A DNA stretch of 64,000 nt. It comes from JAJRRL01 sp047404195 (lineage in GTDB: Bacteria; Pseudomonadota; Gammaproteobacteria; JAJRRL01). Under the pieces are notes generated by a model that did not search any database, was not told the origin of the DNA, and saw only the letters and a list, made by a program, of their open reading frames with translations. The translations under genes were made by a program, and so were the position numbers. This document shows, one piece after another, positions 53,676 to 61,890 of this stretch. The stretch spans positions 1 through 64,000 of the forward strand of contig JBDOIU010000002.1 in assembly GCA_047404195.1 (NCBI GenBank). The letters run 5' to 3'. Numbering within the stretch: the stretch's first letter is position 1; each line of letters starts with the position of its first letter.

Positions 53676-54256
53676 GTCACGTACAAGAGCACCATCATGA
53701 TGCGGATGGGACAGATATATTCGGGTTTTGGTTATATATTCTCACCGACTGTATTTTGTTTGCAACTCTGTTTGCTGCCTACGCGGTATTGCATCATCCA
53801 GGTGCGTATGGGCCGTCATTGAAAGAGCATATTGATTTACGGTATGTCTTGATAGAAACATTCTTCTTGTTGGGCAGTAACTTTACCTTTGGTATGGCTA
53901 TTTTGGCTTCTTACAAGGAGAAGACCAGTTGGGTCTGCGGCTTGCTTGCCTTAACCTTTATTTTGGGTGCCGGCTTCGTCGGCATGGAAATTCATGAGTT
54001 CCAAATGCTGTTGCATGAAGGATACAGCTGGACCAGTAGTGGTGCTGCATCGGCGTTTTTCACTTTGGTTGGAACGCATGGTCTGCATGTCACTTTTGGT
54101 TTACTGTGGATTTTGGTTATGCTGATTCAGTTGCCGCGCTTCGGCATCAATGCCATGATGAAGCGTCGACTCACTTACTTGGGTTTGTTTTGGAACTTCC
54201 TGGATATTGTGTGGATTTTCCTATTCACCATCGTCTACTTAATGGGGGCACTATAA
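53672..54256 (+). CDS. cyoC: Cytochrome bo3 ubiquinol oxidase subunit III
   Basis: Subunit III of the quinol oxidase, with five membrane helices (starting around residues 18, 55, 83, 125 and 170). It shows FGFWLYILTDCILFATLFAAYAVL and the conserved EIHEFQMLLHEG and TLVGTHGLHVTFGLLWI. The 194-residue length is close to that of E. coli CyoC (204). It overlaps cyoB through ATGA. Confidence 0.95.
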   Translation: MSHVQEHHHDADGTDIFGFWLYILTDCILFATLFAAYAVLHHPGAYGPSLKEHIDLRYVLIETFFLLGSNFTFGMAILASYKEKTSWVCGLLALTFILGAGFVGMEIHEFQMLLHEGYSWTSSGAASAFFTLVGTHGLHVTFGLLWILVMLIQLPRFGINAMMKRRLTYLGLFWNFLDIVWIFLFTIVYLMGAL

Positions 54257-54257
54257 T

Positions 54258-54590
54258 ATGAGCGAACATGCACACAGTGATATTGGCATGCAGCCAAAAA
54301 CCTTTCCGACCTACTTGGCTGGAACACTCATTTGTATCATCCTTACACTCATACCATTTGCTGCAGTGGCTTACCGTTGGTTTTCCAAGCCTGCGACACT
54401 TTGGTTGATTTACCTATTCGCAATTGCCCAGTTTTTCGTGCAAGTGATTTGTTTCTTGCGTTTGAGCATGAAAACGGAGCAGGGCAGAACCAATATCTAT
54501 GCCTTTGTTTTTACTGGCATCGTTTTAGCAGCGATCGTAGGTGGCTCATTGTGGATTATGTACCATCTTGATTACAACATGATGCATTAA
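54258..54590 (+). CDS. cyoD: Cytochrome bo3 ubiquinol oxidase subunit IV
   Basis: Subunit IV, a 110-residue protein with three helices (~20-40, ~48-68, ~80-102), typical in size. It shows FPTYLAGTLICIILTLIPF and FVQVICFLRLSM. It starts one base after the cyoC stop. cyoE, the haem O synthase that usually follows, is not in this place, so haem O must be made from a gene elsewhere or the enzyme uses another haem. Confidence 0.93.
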   Translation: MSEHAHSDIGMQPKTFPTYLAGTLICIILTLIPFAAVAYRWFSKPATLWLIYLFAIAQFFVQVICFLRLSMKTEQGRTNIYAFVFTGIVLAAIVGGSLWIMYHLDYNMMH

Positions 54591-54804
54591 TCTACATGTA
54601 GTCAGCAATCTGTATTAGAAAAGAGTGGCCCTCAACACTCATGGCCGCGTTGTATTTTATAGTCATGCCTCTGGCGCGTTCATAAGAGAAATCACAATGC
54701 TCATGGAATGCGGGAATTCCATTGGCTCACCCTGTGTTGCTTGCGTATGTTTCCTGCCAACGTATACTGTGGCGGTATTCATATAACAATCAAAGGAGTT
54801 GATT

Positions 54805-55323
54805 TTGACAAAATTATGCTGCTGCCTTCTTGGCTTGTTTGCGCTGCTGATGCAGCCTGTTTTTGCATTGCCAGGTGATGCTATCCAGGTGTTGGCGAGA
54901 GGTAATGCGCAATACTTTCCCCCGGGTTTTACCATTGAACTGAAAGTGGCGATTTGTCCAAAGGGTTTGCATGGATTATTTCATTGTATGGAGCCCAGCT
55001 TGTTGACATTGTCGGCGGTAGAAGATGCTGCGGATCGTCAGTTTGTACCAGTACATAATCGGTCACAAGAAGAGCCAGGGGAATACCGGTATCATTTGCA
55101 ATCAATGAATACTGCAGTTCTACCAGTGCCAAATCAGAACGAATCAGTCATTATGATTGGATACGGAGACCGGCTCACAGACCAATACTACACGGATGAT
55201 GCGCGTTGCCTTAATGCCAATGTGATCACGCTGCATTATTATCTCGTTCAATCTGAGTGTGATGGCCAACGCGTGCAGTGGAAATACCGTGGGCTTTCCT
55301 TGACGAAATATGAGTATGATTAA
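54805..55323 (+). CDS. Secreted protein, divergent family B member
   Basis: A 172-residue exported protein and the fifth, outlying member of family B. It aligns with the four members near 57-60 kb in three places: VAICPKGLHGLFHC (their VKFCPKNIFKPCH), YTDDARCLNANVITL (their LWTDDP-CLRA) and SECDGQRVQWKYRGL (their STCDG-RVKWHFRGL). The four cysteines match, so two disulfides are likely. It lacks the mature N-terminal His (cleavage is before LPGDA) and has K where the others have the W-H-F His. The start is TTG at 54805, with AAGGAG upstream. The stop overlaps the convergent dsbA-like gene by 4 bases. Confidence 0.8.
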   Translation: MTKLCCCLLGLFALLMQPVFALPGDAIQVLARGNAQYFPPGFTIELKVAICPKGLHGLFHCMEPSLLTLSAVEDAADRQFVPVHNRSQEEPGEYRYHLQSMNTAVLPVPNQNESVIMIGYGDRLTDQYYTDDARCLNANVITLHYYLVQSECDGQRVQWKYRGLSLTKYEYD

Positions 55324-56072
55324 TGCTTGGCAGCATACTCAACTTCTGCAATGGACCGTCGCAGGTTTTTAACTGTGACAGAGCCAGGTATGACCTCAAA
55401 GTGACTCAGAGAGCCATCTGCGAGGAAAATGGTCGGTGCGCCAGTGACCGACAACTTGTCCGCCAAGTCTTCATTTTTTTGTAGTTGCTGTAGAATCTCA
55501 GGCCGCTGCATGTTTTTTTGCATGAGCGGCACATTGATTCCGAGTCGCCTAGCAATATCCAGTACGGTACCTGGTGGTAGTCCTTGCGATGGGGCTAACA
55601 TGGCTTGGTGAAATAGCCAATATTTGCCTTGGCGCATGGCTGCCATACCCGCTAGGGCAGCGAAGCGAGACTGAGGTCCAAACATTGGTAGTGCTTTCAG
55701 CACCAGCTTCACTTCTGGGTTTTGATGCAAAATGGATTCTAAAACAGGGCGCATGGCTTGACAGTGACCACATTGATAATCAAAAAACTCCACCAGGTAG
55801 GCTTTGGGTGACTTTGCACCAACGGTAGGGGACATGGTGTCATTGAACAGTGCGTCACGGTAACGTAGTAATGCGGGTTGCTGTGTCATTGTTTCATTGG
55901 CAGCAGTTTGGTCAGTGTCGTTGGCGGGAGTGTTGGAGGGATGCTGTGCTAGGTACTCTGCAATCAGTTGGCGAATTTCATTTTTTTGTTCGGCTGTGAA
56001 GGTGGCTGCCAGTGCAGGCGTGATGATGAAAGTGCAGGCAGTAGCTGCGATCAGCGCAATGCGTTTAAACAT
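55320..56072 (-). CDS. DsbA/Com1-like thiol:disulfide oxidoreductase
   Basis: A 250-residue periplasmic protein with signal peptide (IALIAATACTFIITPALA) and a thioredoxin fold with a helical insertion (~85-245). The catalytic pair is CGHC (101-104) in FFDYQCGHCQAMRPVL; the cis-Pro loop is VTGAPTIFLADG. An N-terminal helix plus Thr/Asn-rich linker (~25-70) precedes it, as in Com1 of Coxiella and DsbA2-type proteins, which are similar in length. It should form or shuffle disulfides in exported proteins. The cysteine-rich families A and B are natural candidate substrates. Upstream, rpoH ends 64 bases away on the same strand. Confidence 0.9.
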   Translation of the reverse strand: MFKRIALIAATACTFIITPALAATFTAEQKNEIRQLIAEYLAQHPSNTPANDTDQTAANETMTQQPALLRYRDALFNDTMSPTVGAKSPKAYLVEFFDYQCGHCQAMRPVLESILHQNPEVKLVLKALPMFGPQSRFAALAGMAAMRQGKYWLFHQAMLAPSQGLPPGTVLDIARRLGINVPLMQKNMQRPEILQQLQKNEDLADKLSVTGAPTIFLADGSLSHFEVIPGSVTVKNLRRSIAEVEYAAKH

Positions 56073-56136
56073 GGCAATACTCCAGAGTAGGTGTTTTTTC
56101 TTAGTTTAGCATGTTCTGTGGAGTTTGTGTGGCTGC

Positions 56137-57162
56137 TTAGCTGGCAGCCAAAATTTGCTGTTTGATTTTATTCATAGCCTGTTTTTCGAGTTGTCGTATA
56201 CGCTCAGGTGAGACATCGAATTCTGCCGCCAGTTCATGTAATGTGGCTTTCTTGCCAGAATCAGGCAACCAACGTCGGCGAAGGATATTTTGACTGCGTT
56301 CTGGTAGATCAGCGATGGCAGCATGCAGCGCGCTTTGTTCAGTGTAGGCGGTTTCTTGTGCCTCTAACAACGCTGCCGGGCTTTCGCCCCCAGCCAGGTA
56401 TGATTCAGGTGAGTATTGGTAGTCATCACCATCACTGTCAGTTTGGTGGAAGGAGCAATCGTTATTCATACCGCTCATGCGGCTTTCCATTTGTCGCACT
56501 TCTTCTTCTTTGACATTGAGTATCTCTGAGATACTACGCACTTCATCATTACTGAACCAGCCACGCTTCTTTGAGAAGCTGCGCAGCTTAAAAAATAGTT
56601 TACGTTGCGCCTTCGTTGTTGCGATTTTAACGACACGCCAGTTTTTAAGCACAAATTCATGGATTTCTGCACGAATCCAGTGCACTGAGAAAGAGACAAG
56701 ACGTGCACCATTTTCAGGGTCAAAGCGTTTGACTGCTTTCATGAGCCCTAAGTTGCCTTCTTGGATCAAATCAGCCTGTGATAAGCCATAGCCGGAGTAA
56801 CTGCGCGCAATTTTAACGACTAATCGTAAATGTGAGGTCACTAAGCGTCGCGCAGCCGCTAGATCTTGCTGATATTTCAGGCGCCTAGCGCAATCCAGTT
56901 CTTCTTCTGCTGTTAGCATCGGCACACTATTGACCCAATTGATGTATTCTTGCAGGCTGCCGACAGATAAAGCCCGTTCAGAGCTGATGGGTTGCTGTGT
57001 ATCTTTAGATACAGAGGTTGTGTTTTTATTTGCAGGCAGCAATGCTTTGCTCTCCTCGCAGAGCGCCCTTTCAGGGGTGAGATCATCTTGTGTCGATAGC
57101 GCTGCTAAAGCCATTGATTTTTCAGCAGAATTATCTGATATGGGCACCTTTTTTTGGGTCAT
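56137..57162 (-). CDS. rpoH: RNA polymerase sigma factor RpoH (heat shock)
   Basis: RpoH directs transcription of chaperones and proteases after heat shock. Region 2 shows LQEYINWVNSVPMLTAEEE, LVTSHLRLVVKIARSYSGYG and QADLIQEGNLGLMKAVKRFDPENG; the RpoH-box is QRKLFFKLRSF; region 4 ends in SPERIRQLEKQAMNKIK. The protein has about 341 residues against the usual ~285. The excess is an N-terminal polar extension of some 60 residues before SLQEYINW. The TTG at 57174 is in frame, but the ATG at 57162 has GAGG at proper distance. In relatives it directly follows ftsX; here it is reversed and 10 kb away. Confidence 0.94.
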   Translation of the reverse strand: MTQKKVPISDNSAEKSMALAALSTQDDLTPERALCEESKALLPANKNTTSVSKDTQQPISSERALSVGSLQEYINWVNSVPMLTAEEELDCARRLKYQQDLAAARRLVTSHLRLVVKIARSYSGYGLSQADLIQEGNLGLMKAVKRFDPENGARLVSFSVHWIRAEIHEFVLKNWRVVKIATTKAQRKLFFKLRSFSKKRGWFSNDEVRSISEILNVKEEEVRQMESRMSGMNNDCSFHQTDSDGDDYQYSPESYLAGGESPAALLEAQETAYTEQSALHAAIADLPERSQNILRRRWLPDSGKKATLHELAAEFDVSPERIRQLEKQAMNKIKQQILAAS

Positions 57163-57207
57163 ACGCCGCCTCAAGTTGACTTAATAAGGAACAGTTAGTG
57201 TTTATTA

Positions 57208-57220
57208 TGTTATCATAACA
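57208..57220. promoter_or_regulatory. Palindrome between rpoH and family B
   Basis: TGTTAT-C-ATAACA is a perfect dyad in the divergent region, 46 bases upstream of rpoH. It may be an operator or part of the rpoH promoter (the minus strand reads TTATGATAAC). No regulator can be named. Confidence 0.3.
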
Positions 57221-57366
57221 CACTTCTTGGCCATTGACTAGAGTGTCGTTACCCAGCTGATACAAAGCAGAACGGTGATTATTTTTATTGGGATCTCTAG
57301 GCGCGCCTGTTTGACATGCATTACTCTGGCCACTACGATATCATCTTAATTAATTAGGAGTTAGTT

Positions 57367-57876
57367 ATGAAATATGCACTCTCATTATTGCTTGCTGCTT
57401 GTATGGTCTCTGCCAGTGCGCACAGCATTCAAGTTGTGAATAAAGAAAATGTCGTAGCACCTTTGAAAGGCTTTTCTGACATGATTACAGTTAAATTTTG
57501 TTCGAAAAACATTTTTAAGCCATGTCACAATACACTCAAGTTAAATGTACCTACCGTTCCAAGCGATGCTCTTGCTTCTGTGCCCTCACCGGCGTCACCA
57601 AAGGTAATGCATGATCATTTTGAGTCAGTTCAAGGTCAGATTTCTTCGAGTGCCAATAGTAGTGATATTATTGTTATCTCAGCCAAGGGTTTTAATCGGG
57701 TTTGGTCTGACGAGCAGTACTGCACAAAGGCAGATAAACTCACTATTGATCAATTCGATATTAGGCACTCGACATGTGATGGTGTACGGCCTCATTGGCA
57801 TTTCCGCGCACTGTGTCCAATGAGTGAAGTGTACCCTGAAACCGATCAAGATGCATTGTTGGCTGCAGTTTCCTAG
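57367..57876 (+). CDS. Secreted His-1 protein, family B member 1
   Basis: A 169-residue exported protein. The signal peptide ends in SASA followed directly by His, so the mature chain should start HSIQVVN. Conserved family blocks follow: TVKFCSKNIFKPCHNTL, SDIIVISAKG, VWSDEQYCTKADKLTIDQ, HSTCDGVRPHWHFRAL. Four matching cysteines (plus one near the end, LCPMSE) suggest two disulfides. The mature first His and the WHF His recur in the next three members, like metal-binding pairs of histidine-brace proteins. This is inference. AGGAG precedes the ATG at good spacing. No known family recognised. Confidence 0.83.
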   Translation: MKYALSLLLAACMVSASAHSIQVVNKENVVAPLKGFSDMITVKFCSKNIFKPCHNTLKLNVPTVPSDALASVPSPASPKVMHDHFESVQGQISSSANSSDIIVISAKGFNRVWSDEQYCTKADKLTIDQFDIRHSTCDGVRPHWHFRALCPMSEVYPETDQDALLAAVS

Positions 57877-58019
57877 GTGGTTATTTAGGCAGGCAGATGC
57901 CGAGCATATGTACTGATACTGCTGTTGTGGTGGTAAATCATTGTTATTGCTCATATTGACTGGAGCTGGTAAAATCGGTTAACATGCTAAGTCACAGTCA
58001 TTACCGCCAGGTTTTAAAT

Positions 58020-58481
58020 ATGAAATTCCTAATTTCACTTCTCAGTAGTTTTTTAATTGCGACCAGTGCAGTTGCACATACAATCGTCGTTAACAATCAG
58101 GCACATACATGGGGGTTGAAGAATTTTCAGGATGTGATTGAGGTTAAGTTCTGTCCTAAAAATATTTTCAAGCCATGTAAGACACCTTTGCTCTTAAATT
58201 CAGTTGCAGATGTCTACATTGGCATGTGGGTAAGTGCTGAAATGGCTGGTGATAGGTACGATTTTGAGCAAATTAAAGGTAGCTTAACAGTGAGTGAGGA
58301 TAGCCAGGATATTCTAGTCATAGCAAATCGTGGTAGCAATAAGCTTTGGACAGATGACCCTGACTGCACAAGGGCTACTGTAGTCACAATTGACCAAGAG
58401 AAATTATCGCACTCCACATGCAATGGCATTCGTCCAAAATGGCACTTTCGTGGTTATAACTTTCGCGGCGCACCCAGTTAA
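58020..58481 (+). CDS. Secreted His-1 protein, family B member 2
   Basis: A 153-residue exported protein with signal peptide ending ATSAVA and mature start HTIVVNN. Family blocks: EVKFCPKNIFKPCKTPL, SQDILVIANRG, LWTDDPDCTRATVVTIDQ and HSTCNGIRPKWHFRGY. The four cysteines and both candidate metal-binding histidines are kept. The frame opens at 57984, but the signal peptide and comparison with relatives place the start at 58020; the ribosome binding site there is weak (CAGG). Confidence 0.83.
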   Translation: MKFLISLLSSFLIATSAVAHTIVVNNQAHTWGLKNFQDVIEVKFCPKNIFKPCKTPLLLNSVADVYIGMWVSAEMAGDRYDFEQIKGSLTVSEDSQDILVIANRGSNKLWTDDPDCTRATVVTIDQEKLSHSTCNGIRPKWHFRGYNFRGAPS

Positions 58482-58642
58482 CCAGTATGTATTAGGTGCT
58501 GCATAAAACTGTGAGTCAACTGCATGGATTGTTTCTTCAGTCCAAACAGTGAGTTGTGTGTTAGTATGCATCTATCGTATTTACCGGAGTTGGTATTCGT
58601 GCTAGTATAACAGCAAATATGTTAATTCATTAGGAGACGACT

Positions 58643-59143
58643 ATGAAAAGATCTGTTCAACTCGGTGCTGCACTTTTGTTTTTGGCCAGTGGTGCGATGG
58701 CCCATACCATACATGTAACAAACTCAACAAAGAATGGTGCATACTCTGTCTTGCAGGGGTCGGATGATATCTTGACGGTAAAGTTTTGTCCCAAGGATAT
58801 ATTTAAGTCCTGTCATGAGCGGTTAGTGCTAAAGCCTGTTGCAGAGGAACAGAGTGGTCAGTATATTGAAACGATCTGGACACGATATGGTTCTTATATT
58901 AACCAAGTCAATGAGTATGGCTACGAGACGGTTTCAGGAAATTTAACAGTGCGTGATGATAGCACTGATATCATGGTGATTGCTGAGTATGGGAAAATGA
59001 AGCTTTGGACAGATGACCCTATCTGCTTAAGAGCTAATAAGATTGAGATTGAGCAAGGTTTTTTAAATAAATCAACTTGTGATGGTCAGCATGTTAAATG
59101 GCATTTTAGGGCTTTAGGCAGCAACAGCGAAAATGGTCAATAA
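58643..59143 (+). CDS. Secreted His-1 protein, family B member 3
   Basis: A 166-residue exported protein. The signal peptide ends ASGAMA and the mature chain should start HTIHVTN, with a second His at mature position 4. Blocks: TVKFCPKDIFKSCHERL, YGYETVSGNLTVRDDSTDIMVIAEYG, LWTDDPICLRANKIEIEQ and KSTCDGQHVKWHFRAL. A tyrosine-rich insert (~75-95) distinguishes it from member 2. AGGAGACG precedes the ATG. A possible -10 (TATAAC) lies at 58606-58611, so it may be transcribed on its own. Confidence 0.84.
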   Translation: MKRSVQLGAALLFLASGAMAHTIHVTNSTKNGAYSVLQGSDDILTVKFCPKDIFKSCHERLVLKPVAEEQSGQYIETIWTRYGSYINQVNEYGYETVSGNLTVRDDSTDIMVIAEYGKMKLWTDDPICLRANKIEIEQGFLNKSTCDGQHVKWHFRALGSNSENGQ

Positions 59144-59267
59144 ACATTTTTAGGCGCGCGTCCTTTTCTGTTTGAATATTGTCGCGGCATTTCATTATCA
59201 TCATCATATTGGTGGAGTGTCTATTGTTGGCTTAATCATTAACGCGTTAATCCGCTGGAGGGCGATT

Positions 59268-59747
59268 ATGAAAAAATCTATTCGAGGTGGTATAGCACTA
59301 TTGGTGTTAGCTGGTGCAGCAAGTGCCCACACGATTCACATTCAAAATTTATTAGGGCCAAATGGTTTTACATGGTCGAAGAATGATTATGATGTTTTGA
59401 CCGTTAAGTTCTGTCCTAAAAATATATTTAAGCAATGTCATGAGCATGTAGTACTTCAGCCCAAAGCAGATAAAAAAATTGGCACGTTTCTTAACATATC
59501 CTCTGGTATCAATATATATGGCTACGAGACAGTTTCGGCAGATTTGAACGTTAACGACAACAGCACAGATATAATGGTTATTTATAGGGTTGGAAGATAT
59601 AAGCTCTGGACGAATGACCCGCGCTGCTTAAGAGCGCGTAATTTTGTTTTTGTGCAGAACAATGATATGGGTCAAAAATCAACCTGTGATGGTCATCGTG
59701 TTAAGTGGCATTATAGAGGTCTTCCTAGTGGCAGCACCACAGGATCA
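59268..59747 (+). CDS. Secreted His-1 protein, family B member 4
   Basis: A 159-residue exported protein, the closest relative of member 3. The signal peptide ends GAASA and the mature chain should start HTIHIQN. Blocks: TVKFCPKNIFKQCHEHV, YGYETVSADLNVNDNSTDIMVIYRVG, LWTNDPRCLRARNF and KSTCDGHRVKWHYRGL, with Tyr in place of Phe after the conserved His. CTGGAGGGCG before the ATG at 59268 fixes the start; the frame from 59172 has a non-signal N-terminus. A terminator lies about 160 bases downstream. Confidence 0.84.
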
Positions 59748-59907
59748 TAGCTTAATTATAGCGAGATAAAAATGGACTGTATGCTACAAATGTGAAAGTT
59801 GTATTTGCATCAATATCAATATTATATGAGGTGTCAGTGCTTGGTTGGTTTTGTTCTAGGCCCAGAATAATCAGCTTAGTTTGGCACTGATAACCTTTTT
59901 CATGGAG

Positions 59908-59934
59908 CGCAGTTTAAGCTGCGTTTCTTTTTTT
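59908..59934 (+). terminator. Rho-independent terminator after family B array
   Basis: Stem CGCAG / CTGCG with loop TTTAAG and a T-rich tail. Confidence 0.75.
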
Positions 59935-60751
59935 GGGGCGTGATGGCGGGTTCTTCAATGTCACGTTACAGGAAGTGAGGTTCAGATAGCCTGGCTCATT
60001 GGTGAGGTTAGATGATTGACGAATAATCATCACGACAGACAGAGTTCCGCAGTGGGTTTTAAAAAATTAAAATTTTTTGGCGCCAGGTGTGCAATAACTC
60101 TTTTTTTTTGCCTAGGCAAGCGGACTCATTTAGTAAGGCATGTTAGAGATTTATTTTGCACTTTTGGATATGGAAGACGCCATGTTCAGCATCGACGAGT
60201 TGGTGTCGGATCCTTACTGTAAGGTTTAAGACGCCCACCTATTAGGGATCTAGTAATAAAAAAGCAAGCAATAATGCAAGAAGTATATGATTGAGTTAAT
60301 GGTGGTGTTTGCTTTATTTTTTTAGATGGGCGTTTAACTGCTCCAAACACAGAATGCAATAATAGGTATTTGATACCTATTGTGTGGCTCTGCACATCTG
60401 TTAGAGGGGTGGAAGTTCCCCTGCATTTTTAAAAGAGACAGGTTCAAGAGTCTTTCAACAGATAGTGCCAAATCATTTCCACCTGAGTATCCAGGGTTAG
60501 AGTCTGATAGTCTGTCGCGTTAGCGGTATTATGAGCTAAATCTCAAATAAATTCATTGCTTTTAGTGGTCATTGAGCATCAAGATTTGGTGAAATACTGA
60601 TTCCAGAATCTGATGGGCGAGTAAGCTTAAAGAGCAACTTGCATAATTAGCTCATATAGCTGCATACAATAATCATCAGTCCCATTTGGCATGGTGCTGA
60701 AAATATTGTATTATGTAGGCAGCATTTTTTGTTGTGAAGGAGGACCTTTTT
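59935..60751. other. Gene-free stretch before the PAS-LuxR gene
   Basis: About 800 bases with no convincing gene; short frames on both strands have no ribosome binding site or protein-like character. It contains T9 next to a 12-base palindrome TTGCCTAGGCAA (60108-60119), a 9-bp dyad at 60361-60381 and the leader of the regulator gene. It may hold a small RNA or a decayed gene, but I see nothing decisive. Confidence 0.4.
60361..60381. promoter_or_regulatory. Perfect dyad AATAGGTAT-TTG-ATACCTATT
   Basis: A 9-bp inverted repeat with a 3-base centre, about 370 bases before the PAS-LuxR gene. It has the geometry of an operator but no T tail, so it is not a terminator. Confidence 0.3.
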
Positions 60752-61408
60752 ATGGCAGGCTCAGCTGAAATGTTGAGCAACATCATTGAGCAAGGTGATG
60801 CAGTTTTAAAAAAAATAGAGTCAATTTATGAGGGCATTTACGAGCTGCCAGGGTTTCACGTTCTAACAAGTCCTGATGGAAGGTTATTGGCTTTTAATAG
60901 AAATATCGTCACTGAAGCAGGTGTTCCCGATTCTCAAATCATCGGACAGTCAGTTTTTTGTGAGGCATCAAGAAAGTATGAGGCACTGTATCGACGTCTA
61001 GAAATTGCGGCAATGCAAGAAAGACACGTTGTAAAAGGATATGAAGTGGCAGAATCGCATGATGGTCGAACATTCTGTGTTCTCACCCATAAGAAGCCTG
61101 TATATCACAACGACCAGCTATTTGCTGTGCTTGCATGCTCACTCGAGGTCCCAGTCCCAGCCGGATCTACAAATGAGACCTTTACGCCAGATACAACATT
61201 TTTTGATTCGTCAAGAGGTGTAGTACTTAATGTCACCCTGAAGCAGGGCGGCGTACTTTTCTATTTGCTAAAAGGGTTGACTGCAAGAGAGATAGCCGGT
61301 TGTATTTTTTTATCAAAAAGAACGGTTGAGCATCATATAGAGGCAATTAAAGATGCTCAGGGTTATGCATCCAGCCGGGATCTTTGTCTCTATGTTCGTG
61401 CTTTGTAG
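60752..61408 (+). CDS. PAS-LuxR family transcriptional regulator
   Basis: A 218-residue one-component regulator. Residues ~34-132 look like a PAS sensor (FHVLTSPDGRLLAFNRNI, IIGQSVF, then VLTHKKPVYHNDQLFAVLACSLEV), which could bind a small molecule. Residues ~165-215 are a LuxR/GerE helix-turn-helix with the typical LTAREIAGCIFLSKRTVEHHIEAIK. Regulators of this layout are common in Legionella and relatives, where some control virulence traits. AAGGAGG 8 bases before the ATG at 60752 decides over the GTG at 60734. Its targets are unknown. Confidence 0.87.
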   Translation: MAGSAEMLSNIIEQGDAVLKKIESIYEGIYELPGFHVLTSPDGRLLAFNRNIVTEAGVPDSQIIGQSVFCEASRKYEALYRRLEIAAMQERHVVKGYEVAESHDGRTFCVLTHKKPVYHNDQLFAVLACSLEVPVPAGSTNETFTPDTTFFDSSRGVVLNVTLKQGGVLFYLLKGLTAREIAGCIFLSKRTVEHHIEAIKDAQGYASSRDLCLYVRAL

Positions 61409-61890
61409 GTGTTTGATTGCTCAATTTTGGAGATAAGTTTCTGCCTGCAGTCAGGCAACATAATTGAATAGCAAGATCAATTCAGCTTATGCAGCAAACA
61501 GTAGGTGTAAAAAAGCAATATGTTGTTATTGCTCTAAATTTGGCGGAGTCGTTGTCAATTGTTCTGCGTGGTTTTAAATATTAACCCAAAGCATGCTTCA
61601 TATTATTGCAGCTGAAATTCAATTAGCCTCAAGAGGGACTGGGTTTTTTTGCAAGCCACTATAGGTGAGCCAGTTAGCGCATGCAGTACCAGGAAAAATC
61701 AGCACAAACGCTTGTGCATTTCGTTAGAATGGTATAAATTGTGAACGCCAAATACTCAGAGTGATCGCTACCGAACACCAGTGCATCATATCGTATAATA
61801 AATAGAATGTATCTGTCGGGTTATTACGAGAGATGTGTTTAGTACACAAAAATTCTGCTGGTGCATGCATTAGGAGATTATGCAGGAAAA
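61409..61890. other. Gene-free stretch after the PAS-LuxR gene
   Basis: Nearly 500 bases between convergent genes. The only structure I see is a hairpin TGCCTG-CAGT-CAGGCA (61442-61457) without T tail, 34 bases after the regulator stop. No gene with a start signal is present. Confidence 0.35.

Noticed and set aside
60016..60395. Short frames on both strands before the PAS-LuxR gene
   Set aside because: They have no ribosome binding sites, overlap in opposite directions and look compositionally random.
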